Shown piece after piece: positions 30,401 through 38,979 of a DNA stretch of 64,000 bases. This stretch comes from Siphonodentalium dalli (taxonomy: Eukaryota > Mollusca > Scaphopoda > Gadilida > Siphonodentaliidae): contig CP136064.1 of assembly GCA_032622095.1 (NCBI GenBank), positions 178,328,247-178,392,246 of the forward strand. Direction: 5' to 3'. The position numbers and the translations under genes were made by a program. The notes beneath the pieces are model-generated. The model did no database searches. It saw only the letters and a program-made list of their open reading frames with translations, and was not told the DNA's origin. The stretch's first letter is position 1, and every line of letters begins with the position of its first letter.

Positions 30401-31316
30401 AGATAGAGGCTTTCTTTATTTTATACTTTAGATTGTCCCACCATACCAGATATTCCCTGTCAAATAATGGACAACTTTTTTCTTTGTTGACTAGCTCATT
30501 TATTAACAACACATAGTTGGGATTGTCTAAAAGTGAGTCATTCAGGATCCAAACGCCTGGACCTTTCTCTACCCCATGGAAATTAAACTTGGCAATTACC
30601 AGGGAGTGATCACTAAAGGAAGTGTAGTTCATGAAACAATACATATTCAAGCTAATCAATGAGTTTGTACATAAAATATAATCAATTCTGCTTTGTTGTA
30701 ATTTATTTTCAACAATTCTGAGCCAGCTGTATTGTTTTTTCCCGGGGTTTCGATACCTCCAAGAATCTAGTAAATGATTTTTAGTTAAAAAATTTTGAAA
30801 GTCCACTGTTGTTCCATCAGTGTTGCCACTGTATCTGTCAATACTCTGGTACACTGTGTTGAAATCACCCATGATAATCTTTTCTGAACTAATTTTACAG
30901 ATGTTTTCTAGGGATTTGAGGAAAAGTTTCCGGTCTTTATAATCATTCGGGGCATATACTGAAAAAAAGGAATATTTTTTGTCATTGAACATTAAGTTAA
31001 TGCCAACTAGTCGTCCATGGTCATCTTTAATTTTTAATTCACATGTTTTACCAAATTCTTTGCTGACCAAAATAGCTACACCTCTGCTGTTATCTTTATA
31101 GTTGGAGCTGAAACATTTACCCTTCCACAAGTGCTTAATGCTATCAACATAATCATCATCCCAAAAAGTCTCCTGTAAAGCAATCACGCCAAATCTGCGC
31201 TCCTCAAATAAGCTGAACAACCCTTTAATCTTATTCACATTTCTCATACCTCTCACATTCAAGGAGCACAGAGTTGCCATGAATGCAACCAGAAAAACTT
31301 TCTGCAAAAATTCCAT
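27447..31316 (-). CDS. LINE C ORF2: APE endonuclease / reverse transcriptase
   Basis: 1289 residues from the ATG at 31316, 9 nt after the ORF1 stop. Endonuclease motifs are LCSLNVRGMR, ALQETFWDD, IMGDFNTVY, QQSRIDYIL and SFSDHSLV. Reverse transcriptase motifs are GLITLIYKKKGDK, RPISLLGVDRKL, LKIDLYKAFDKIDH, VRQGCPLSPLLY and LFQHADDNKL, again with His before ADD. The C-terminal finger CPLCHIDVEDIKHIFFGC is C-x2-C-x8-H-x4-C. It aligns along its whole length with LINE A ORF2 but is clearly diverged, so A and C are distinct subfamilies. No stop interrupts it, so the enzyme could still act, on its own or other RNAs, even though ORF1 is broken. Confidence 0.94.
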   Translation of the reverse strand: MEFLQKVFLVAFMATLCSLNVRGMRNVNKIKGLFSLFEERRFGVIALQETFWDDDYVDSIKHLWKGKCFSSNYKDNSRGVAILVSKEFGKTCELKIKDDHGRLVGINLMFNDKKYSFFSVYAPNDYKDRKLFLKSLENICKISSEKIIMGDFNTVYQSIDRYSGNTDGTTVDFQNFLTKNHLLDSWRYRNPGKKQYSWLRIVENKLQQSRIDYILCTNSLISLNMYCFMNYTSFSDHSLVIAKFNFHGVEKGPGVWILNDSLLDNPNYVLLINELVNKEKSCPLFDREYLVWWDNLKYKIKKASIFYAQKLSRERKSNEYELQRKLSIELSRPSQFTDISKISLLKSDIEEHEILKCQGAIIRSKCNHAFEDDRCTKYFLSLEKYRQDFNTFPAVVDRNGSIVTNPFDMLKIAEHFYGNLYSTPIIIEEKQNILLEVIEKKLNKENSDIIDTDFESSEIYEALFSMSDGKSPGLDGLTATFLKRFYTIFEPLFVKLITEISCNGRLSPSMEKGLITLIYKKKGDKRDLSNWRPISLLGVDRKLIAKILANRMKTIIATLVSDFQTCSVPGRDLSETVLSLKDMIRYINDSNLDAVLLKIDLYKAFDKIDHGYLFKVLEEVGFGENFVRWVKILYQNSKSSIKMNGHLSSWIKIESSVRQGCPLSPLLYILCSEPIAQLINNNHNIRGIPIPGCNMPAKLFQHADDNKLVVADENSVKLVLQCFETFAKGSGSQINYDKSEIMPIGNVILPRDLPLQIVQGPVEILGIYLGNNEKEAIDVNWSKKLQKISNILHLWKQRKLTIKGKITVLQSLYLSTLWYTLNVTELPEMYEKKLKAIVLSFLWDNTIHKIKYTTLIGDLNVGGLKLPDVEKKKLALRCKWIKKMEVSQFPWKYFMLFYFDKYRNLRLGKDTLFINIYERYAVKLPQFYADVLRAWKIITDDSRHLINSTLNVLDQPLFDNGLITSEGKMFYFDSFVMAGLVRIKHLTYEVIPGFLPEMAIHEMVCGDSMCNCVTVSNNYTSILNALPCEWKELVNGNEMANSYSDINGKTCGENAIPFVNNGELTSTSHLTTKIAYLQIIAKVFEMPTSVSYWQKQYGPDFKLNWTLVHLCVKSTEMIELDLKIYHNMLFTRRRQFIVKQSDTDTCPLCHIDVEDIKHIFFGCKYLQEIKDKCRLYIDHLFAKDKIVTEDEFSKMLIFGSGRKGKNINIMFINLLLSAYRIAVYRSRNFYLYDNKRLPANKLLQPVLKNHITMLRIYYDRKNKSELFDKFILNNNTLIYYIAEQIHFSI

Positions 31317-31325
31317 TATTAAAAA

Positions 31326-32997
31326 TTATACATTCTGATCATTCGAAGCATCAATATCAATATTAACTTTAGATTTTATCTTAATTTTAGATCTCTTGTT
31401 ATTGTCAATTGGTTGATCTTTGACTTCCTGTTTCGGAGAACCGTCTCTGTCATGTTTTCTCTTAATTGAACTTTTCCTGGTTTCCTCTCCCATTTCGTGA
31501 TCAGACTCAGAATAACTAATGGAAAGGCGAGAATCGTTCATCTCAGAATCTGCATCCTCGAAATACTCCTCTCCCTCAGATTTTGAACTACCAAGAGGTG
31601 AATAGGTGAATTCTTCCATTTCCACTCCATCGATAGAAACTTTTACTTTTCCATCAGAATTTTCTGCTGATCCAGTCTTCACTGTTTCCAAACTTTTAAT
31701 TGTCAAATTTTCTTTCACAGAATTTTCCTCTGACCCAACCACATTTTCCTCCGACATTTTTTCCTTCGTTAGATTTTCCTTTTCAGAATTTTCCACTGAC
31801 ACAATAACCACATTTTCTTCAGGTAATTTATCTGTCGTTAAATTTTCCTTTTCAGAATTTTCCGCTGACCCAATAACCACATTTTCTTCAGGTAATTTAT
31901 TTGTCGTTGAATTTTCCTTCGCAGAATTTTCCGCTGACCCAATAACCACTTTTTCCTCAGACATTTTTTCCTTTGAATTTTCCTTTTCAATTTTTTCAGA
32001 AATGTTCGCATCATCAGCTTCTTTATCCCAATCTTCCTTTTCACCCGTTTCCTGAATTTTTTCCTTAGGGGCGGGGCCTTCAATGTCCAAGGTTCTGTCG
32101 TCGCAGCTGCCCAATTACCACTGTCGCTTGAAGGCTGGATTATTCCTTCATTTTCCTCCGCGTTGTCTTGCTCCATATCGTTCGCTGCTGATTTATTAAC
32201 ATTTCCTTTTTTGGCATTCCTTTCCCTGCGTTCTTCTTCAAATCTCGGGCATACACAGACATATCTTGCACATGTAAAACATTTCGTCTTCTCACACCGT
32301 CTGGAAACATGACCATATTCTCGACATTTAAAACATTGAGTCTTCGGACATGAGACATAGATATGTTGATCAGACCCACACTCTGAACAAACTTTGACTT
32401 GATTGTCATGTAACACTCGAAAATATCTAAAACTGTCAGCCGTCTCGAATTTCATTGAGTAAGGTAGAGCCTTTACTTCTGGTGGGAACTCCACTTTCAT
32501 GAATCGTGTTCCATCTAGTCTACTATATTGGTTTTTGGATAAACTCTTCGTTTAATTGGCGAAATGATTTTCAGATTAAAGTCATTTGTTAATCTCTCTG
32601 TAATTTTTTCATCAGTGATATATGCGGGCAAATGTAGTATTGATACAACTACCTGCCTTGTGTAAACACGCGCTCCATTTATCTTCTTGCCATGAACCTC
32701 GATTCCACCACTGAGAATATCAGTGGCAGCTATGTCACAGACTGTCACCTCAAATGTATCACTGCCAACTGGGACACAAGCCAGAATAGCATCATTCCCA
32801 CAAAAGCTGCCTGTAGCTTCAATAATATCAATAGCTTTGATTTTGCTATTATCACCAACATTTAGTCGGACAGTGTGTTCTTTTATTGGAGGGCCACTGT
32901 TGCCCTCCACACCCATTTTCGTTTCAATTTCGTCTGCTCCACATTTTTGTAAATGCGTTTTTTTGGAAGGTATTTTTGGCTGAGCGTGTCGGCCCAA
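31326..32997 (-). pseudogene. LINE C ORF1, broken by two frameshifts
   Basis: Homologous to LINE A ORF1, in three frames. 32515-32997 (first ATG at 32916) covers the first RRM-like region and ILHLPAYITDEKI. A frame change near 32505-32520, apparently an insertion of about 5 nt, leads to 32500 downward: FPPEVKALPY, then knuckles CSECGSDQHIYVSC and CFKCREYGHVSRRC and a third Cys cluster. A second change near 32100 leads to 31326-32114, an acidic tail with four degenerate repeats of about 25-30 residues (SAENSEKENLTT...). The same breaks may be assembly errors in low-complexity sequence, but the first lies in complex sequence. Confidence 0.85.
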
Positions 32998-33455
32998 CCT
33001 CTACCTGCAACATGTTCGCAGCCCAAATATCACCAGGTCAAACACCAAAAATCTCCTATAATTCTTAGGCCTCTTCATTTACACAGAGATAGTCAGTTAC
33101 CTTACTGTATGTATACCGAGCAGAAGATTTCAATGACTCGCGTTAATTTATTCCGAGGTTTACGAACACCATATTGTCATATCTAATTGCACTGAAGTTT
33201 AAATGTTATCTATTATTGTGGAATGTAATATCATTAAAAATTAATTCTATCACATTTAATACTCTATTTTCTTTCTGCTCGGTCTTTAGCGCAACCCGTG
33301 ACTTGTGGTTCCATGTGACGGTGCATGATGCGACCCTTTGGTAATAGCGGCATGATGCTTGAAACTAAACTCTCACGAAATGTCTCTAATAAATACAGAC
33401 AATTAAGATATCGCTATGAACCATCACACCATATTATAGTCGAGAATGTCTCCTG
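32998..33455 (-). other. LINE C 5' UTR
   Basis: About 460 bp with no credible gene. It ends at CAGGAGACATTCTCGAC on the element strand, which resembles the LINE A start. The boundary is inferred from that match only. Confidence 0.5.
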
Positions 33456-33829
33456 TCCAACCGCGCATGTGACATCTTCATAAGTCAAGGCACCCAGGAG
33501 CCATGGAGGTTTTAATATATGTGGCAAAAATCTTTCGGTTGATGGGCGTGGCTTCTAAAGGTCATAATCTCGAAGAGTTCATCGTATACACCGTACAGTT
33601 CTAGTAAATTGAGACTCATCGTGGTCGCAAAAAAGATGAAATCTATCAAATCGAGAATTCCCTGATAGTTGGTGAACTCGATTTCACGCGAAATGGCGGA
33701 TAAATGCCTGTTTGAACGCAATTGCAAATATCTGGTCGCAAAAAGGGTAATCTTCATTTTGACGCGGGGCGGAGCTAATTTAAATATTTTTTTGTATTTC
33801 CGACGAAACGAAATAGCTAGTTGTGTTGC
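33456..33829. other. Unexplained 374-bp stretch between LINE C and the array
   Basis: Neither LINE-like nor tRNA unit. It joins the array at 'ttgctttctgcac', in the spacer just upstream of the tRNA, not at the LINE target. A minus-strand frame of 121 codons (33512-33877) runs from the unit into this stretch, but I recognise no domain. It could be original DNA at an array edge, a 5' addition of LINE C, or a join made by rearrangement. Confidence 0.5.
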
Positions 33830-34066
33830 TTTCTGCACAAAACGGGTGATATCTATTTGAGAAGTTTGTGGCGCCAAATTTTAAGGCCAGAATATTATGC
33901 GCACAGCATATAAGTGGAATAATTTGGGGCTCGATTTTATTGTGTATTGCGCAAACACGCTATTTGATGTTTGTAAACTATCCAATTGGGAACCAGGTGG
34001 TCGGGTGTTATGATTTTGTGATGGAAACCGAGATGGTGCATCGTTTTCGAGTATAAAAACTAACGT

Positions 34067-34161
34067 CGCCCGATATGGGACTTGAACCCATGACCCTCAG
34101 ATGACTCTGAATTTAGCAGACTCTTAAAAGTCTGATGCTCTACCGACTGAGCTAACCGGGC
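34067..34161 (-). tRNA. tRNA-Lys(UUU), intron-containing
   Basis: Identical to 306-400. Confidence 0.93.
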
Positions 34162-34424
34162 TGGTTGCTAGTGGGGCCACCATTTGCTTTCTGCACAAAA
34201 CGGGTGATATCTATTTGAGAAGTTTGTGGCGCCAAATTTTAAGGCCAGAATATTATGCGCACAGCATATAAGTGGAATAATTTGGGGCTCGATTTTATTG
34301 TGTATTGCGCAAACACGCTATTTGATGTTTGTAAACTATCCAATTGGGAACCAGGTGGTCGGGTGTTATGATTTTGTGATGGAAACCGAGATGGTGCATC
34401 GTTTTCGAGTATAAAAACTAACGT

Positions 34425-34519
34425 CGCCCGATATGGGACTTGAACCCATGACCCTCAGATGACTCTGAATTTAGCAGACTCTTAAAAGTCTGATGCTCTA
34501 CCGACTGAGCTAACCGGGC
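34425..34519 (-). tRNA. tRNA-Lys(UUU), intron-containing
   Basis: Identical to 306-400. Confidence 0.93.
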
Positions 34520-34782
34520 TGGTTGCTAGTGGGGCCACCATTTGCTTTCTGCACAAAACGGGTGATATCTATTTGAGAAGTTTGTGGCGCCAAATTTTAA
34601 GGCCAGAATATTATGCGCACAGCATATAAGTGGAATAATTTGGGGCTCGATTTTATTGTGTATTGCGCAAACACGCTATTTGATGTTTGTAAACTATCCA
34701 ATTGGGAACCAGGTGGTCGGGTGTTATGATTTTGTGATGGAAACCGAGATGGTGCATCGTTTTCGAGTATAAAAACTAACGT

Positions 34783-34877
34783 CGCCCGATATGGGACTTG
34801 AACCCATGACCCTCAGATGACTCTGAATTTAGCAGACTCTTAAAAGTCTGATGCTCTACCGACTGAGCTAACCGGGC
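34783..34877 (-). tRNA. tRNA-Lys(UUU), intron-containing
   Basis: Identical to 306-400. Confidence 0.93.
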
Positions 34878-35140
34878 TGGTTGCTAGTGGGGCCACCATT
34901 TGCTTTCTGCACAAAACGGGTGATATCTATTTGAGAAGTTTGTGGCGCCAAATTTTAAGGCCAGAATATTATGCGCACAGCATATAAGTGGAATAATTTG
35001 GGGCTCGATTTTATTGTGTATTGCGCAAACACGCTATTTGATGTTTGTAAACTATCCAATTGGGAACCAGGTGGTCGGGTGTTATGATTTTGTGATGGAA
35101 ACCGAGATGGTGCATCGTTTTCGAGTATAAAAACTAACGT

Positions 35141-35235
35141 CGCCCGATATGGGACTTGAACCCATGACCCTCAGATGACTCTGAATTTAGCAGACTCTTA
35201 AAAGTCTGATGCTCTACCGACTGAGCTAACCGGGC
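35141..35235 (-). tRNA. tRNA-Lys(UUU), intron-containing
   Basis: Identical to 306-400. Confidence 0.93.
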
Positions 35236-35498
35236 TGGTTGCTAGTGGGGCCACCATTTGCTTTCTGCACAAAACGGGTGATATCTATTTGAGAAGTTTG
35301 TGGCGCCAAATTTTAAGGCCAGAATATTATGCGCACAGCATATAAGTGGAATAATTTGGGGCTCGATTTTATTGTGTATTGCGCAAACACGCTATTTGAT
35401 GTTTGTAAACTATCCAATTGGGAACCAGGTGGTCGGGTGTTATGATTTTGTGATGGAAACCGAGATGGTGCATCGTTTTCGAGTATAAAAACTAACGT

Positions 35499-35593
35499 CG
35501 CCCGATATGGGACTTGAACCCATGACCCTCAGATGACTCTGAATTTAGCAGACTCTTAAAAGTCTGATGCTCTACCGACTGAGCTAACCGGGC
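35499..35593 (-). tRNA. tRNA-Lys(UUU), intron-containing
   Basis: Identical to 306-400. Confidence 0.93.
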
Positions 35594-35856
35594 TGGTTGC
35601 TAGTGGTGCCACCATTTGCTTTCTGCACAAAACGGGTGATATCTATTTGAGAAGTTTGTGGCGCCAAATTTTAAGGCCAGAATATTATGCGCACAGCATA
35701 TAAGTGGAATAATTTGGGGCTCGATTTTATTGTGTATTGCGCAAACACGCTATTTGATGTTTGTAAACTATCCAATTGGGAACCAGGTGGTCGGGTGTTA
35801 TGATTTTGTGATGGAAACCGAGATGGTGCATCGTTTTCGAGTATAAAAACTAACGT

Positions 35857-35951
35857 CGCCCGATATGGGACTTGAACCCATGACCCTCAGATGACTCTGA
35901 ATTTAGCAGACTCTTAAAAGTCTGATGCTCTACCGACTGAGCTAACCGGGC
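35857..35951 (-). tRNA. tRNA-Lys(UUU), intron-containing
   Basis: Identical to 306-400. Confidence 0.93.
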
Positions 35952-36215
35952 TGGTTGCTAGTGGGGGCCACCATTTGCTTTCTGCACAAAACGGGTGATA
36001 TCTATTTGAGAAGTTTGTGGCGCCAAATTTTAAGGCCAGAATATTATGCGCACAGCATATAAGTGGAATAATTTGGGGCTCGATTTTATTGTGTATTGCG
36101 CAAACACGCTATTTGATGTTTGTAAACTATCCAATTGGGAACCAGGTGGTCGGGTGTTATGATTTTGTGATGGAAACCGAGATGGTGCATCGTTTTCGAG
36201 TATAAAAACTAACGT

Positions 36216-36310
36216 CGCCCGATATGGGACTTGAACCCATGACCCTCAGATGACTCTGAATTTAGCAGACTCTTAAAAGTCTGATGCTCTACCGACTGAG
36301 CTAACCGGGC
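36216..36310 (-). tRNA. tRNA-Lys(UUU), intron-containing
   Basis: Identical to 306-400. Confidence 0.93.
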
Positions 36311-36573
36311 TGGTTGCTAGTGGGGCCACCATTTGCTTTCTGCACAAAACGGGTGATATCTATTTGAGAAGTTTGTGGCGCCAAATTTTAAGGCCAGAAT
36401 ATTATGCGCACAGCATATAAGTGGAATAATTTGGGGCTCGATTTTATTGTGTATTGCGCAAACACGCTATTTGATGTTTGTAAACTATCCAATTGGGAAC
36501 CAGGTGGTCGGGTGTTATGATTTTGTGATGGAAACCGAGATGGTGCATCGTTTTCGAGTATAAAAACTAACGT

Positions 36574-36668
36574 CGCCCGATATGGGACTTGAACCCATGA
36601 CCCTCAGATGACTCTGAATTTAGCAGACTCTTAAAAGTCTGATGCTCTACCGACTGAGCTAACCGGGC
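36574..36668 (-). tRNA. tRNA-Lys(UUU), intron-containing
   Basis: Identical to 306-400; 5' flank reads 'ggttgatag'. Confidence 0.93.
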
Positions 36669-36931
36669 TGGTTGATAGTGGGGCCACCATTTGCTTTCTG
36701 CACAAAACGGGTGATATCTATTTGAGAAGTTTGTGGCGCCAAATTTTAAGGCCAGAATATTATGCGCACAGCATATAAGTGGAATAATTTGGGGCTCGAT
36801 TTTATTGTGTATTGCGCAAACACGCTATTTGATGTTTGTAAACTATCCAATTGGGAACCAGGTGGTCGGGTGTTATGATTTTGTGATGGAAACCGAGATG
36901 GTGCATCGTTTTCGAGTATAAAAACTAACGT

Positions 36932-37026
36932 CGCCCGATATGGGACTTGAACCCATGACCCTCAGATGACTCTGAATTTAGCAGACTCTTAAAAGTCTGA
37001 TGCTCTACCGACTGCGCTAACCGGGC
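36932..37026 (-). tRNA. tRNA-Lys(UUU), U12G variant in D stem and A box
   Basis: The change at 37015 turns U12 into G, breaking the 12-23 pair of the D stem and altering the A box. Expression or stability may be reduced. Confidence 0.88.
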
Positions 37027-37289
37027 TGGTTGCTAGTGTGGCCACCATTTGCTTTCTGCACAAAACGGGTGATATCTATTTGAGAAGTTTGTGGCGCCAA
37101 ATTTTAAGGCCAGAATATTATGCGCACAGCATATAAGTGGAATAATTTGGGGCTCGATTTTATTGTGTATTGCGCAAACACGCTATTTGATGTTTGTAAA
37201 CTATCCAATTGGGAACCAGGTGGTCGGGTGTTATGATTTTGTGATGGAAACCGAGATGGTGCATCGTTTTCGAGTATAAAAACTAACGT

Positions 37290-37384
37290 CGCCCGATATG
37301 GGACTTGAACCCATGACCCTCAGATGACTCTGAATTTAGCAGACTCTTAAAAGTCTGATGCTCTACCGACTGAGCTAACCGGGC
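37290..37384 (-). tRNA. tRNA-Lys(UUU), intron-containing
   Basis: Identical to 306-400. Confidence 0.93.
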
Positions 37385-37647
37385 TGGTTGCTAGTGGGGC
37401 CACCATTTGCTTTCTGCACAAAACGGGTGATATCTATTTGAGAAGTTTGTGGCGCCAAATTTTAAGGCCAGAATATTATGCGCACAGCATATAAGTGGAA
37501 TAATTTGGGGCTCGATTTTATTGTGTATTGCGCAAACACGCTATTTGATGTTTGTAAACTATCCAATTGGGAACCAGGTGGTCGGGTGTTATGATTTTGT
37601 GATGGAAACCGAGATGGTGCATCGTTTTCGAGTATAAAAACTAACGT

Positions 37648-37742
37648 CGCCCGATATGGGACTTGAACCCATGACCCTCAGATGACTCTGAATTTAGCAG
37701 ACTCTTAAAAGTCTGATGCTCTACCGACTGAGCTAACCGGGC
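37648..37742 (-). tRNA. tRNA-Lys(UUU), intron-containing
   Basis: Identical to 306-400. Confidence 0.93.
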
Positions 37743-38005
37743 TGGTTGCTAGTGGTGCCACCATTTGCTTTCTGCACAAAACGGGTGATATCTATTTGAG
37801 AAGTTTGTGGCGCCAAATTTTAAGGCCAGAATATTATGCGCACAGCATATAAGTGGAATAATTTGGGGCTCGATTTTATTGTGTATTGCGCAAACACGCT
37901 ATTTGATGTTTGTAAACTATCCAATTGGGAACCAGGTGGTCGGGTGTTATGATTTTGTGATGGAAACCGAGATGGTGCATCGTTTTCGAGTATAAAAACT
38001 AACGT

Positions 38006-38100
38006 CGCCCGATATGGGACTTGAACCCATGACCCTCAGATGACTCTGAATTTAGCAGACTCTTAAAAGTCTGATGCTCTACCGACTGAGCTAACCGGGC
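38006..38100 (-). tRNA. tRNA-Lys(UUU), intron-containing
   Basis: Identical to 306-400. Confidence 0.93.
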
Positions 38101-38363
38101 TGGTTGCTAGTGGGGCCACCATTTGCTTTCTGCACAAAACGGGTGATATCTATTTGAGAAGTTTGTGGCGCCAAATTTTAAGGCCAGAATATTATGCGCA
38201 CAGCATATAAGTGGAATAATTTGGGGCTCGATTTTATTGTGTATTGCGCAAACACGCTATTTGATGTTTGTAAACTATCCAATTGGGAACCAGGTGGTCG
38301 GGTGTTATGATTTTGTGATGGAAACCGAGATGGTGCATCGTTTTCGAGTATAAAAACTAACGT

Positions 38364-38458
38364 CGCCCGATATGGGACTTGAACCCATGACCCTCAGATG
38401 ACTCTGAATTTAGCAGACTCTTAAAAGTCTGATGCTCTACCGACTGAGCTAACCGGGC
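38364..38458 (-). tRNA. tRNA-Lys(UUU), intron-containing
   Basis: Identical to 306-400. Confidence 0.93.
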
Positions 38459-38721
38459 TGGTTGCTAGTGGGGCCACCATTTGCTTTCTGCACAAAACGG
38501 GTGATATCTATTTGAGAAGTTTGTGGCGCCAAATTTTAAGGCCAGAATATTATGCGCACAGCATATAAGTGGAATAATTTGGGGCTCGATTTTATTGTGT
38601 ATTGCGCAAACACGCTATTTGATGTTTGTAAACTATCCAATTGGGAACCAGGTGGTCGGGTGTTATGATTTTGTGATGGAAACCGAGATGGTGCATCGTT
38701 TTCGAGTATAAAAACTAACGT

Positions 38722-38816
38722 CGCCCGATATGGGACTTGAACCCATGACCCTCAGATGACTCTGAATTTAGCAGACTCTTAAAAGTCTGATGCTCTACCG
38801 ACTGAGCTAACCGGGC
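38722..38816 (-). tRNA. tRNA-Lys(UUU), intron-containing
   Basis: Identical to 306-400; last gene before transposon G. Confidence 0.93.
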
Positions 38817-38979
38817 TGGTTGCTAGTGGGGCCACCATTTGCTTTCTGCACAAAACGGGTGATATCTATTTGAGAAGTTTGTGGCGCCAAATTTTAAGGC
38901 CAGAATATTATGCGCACAGCATATAAGTGGAATAATTTGGGGCTCGATTTTATTGTGTATTGCGCAAACACGCTATCTG

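Larger units (their letters stand above)
23700..33455 (-). mobile_element. LINE C: tRNA-targeted Tx1/L1-like LINE, ORF1 broken
   Basis: A 9.76-kb relative of LINE A with the same order: 5' UTR, ORF1 (now in pieces), intact ORF2, long 3' UTR and short T-run at the shared tRNA breakpoint. The 3' terminus (TTTTTATAAATAAAAGAT on the element strand) and the proposed 5' start (CAGGAGACATTCTCGAC at 33455) match LINE A in kind. The extra length comes largely from a 1.25-kb MITE-like insertion in the 3' UTR. The 5' side is not followed by a tRNA target duplication but by unrelated DNA (33456-33829), so that end is either rearranged or misjoined. Confidence 0.88.
33830..38979 (-). repeat. tRNA-Lys tandem array, block 3
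   Basis: Left-type units with 14 complete tRNA genes, cut at 38979 by transposon G. Most are 358 bp; the one ending at 36310 has an extra G (359 bp). Several units carry 'agtggtgcc' or 'gtgtggcc' variants just upstream of the tRNA. Confidence 0.96.
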
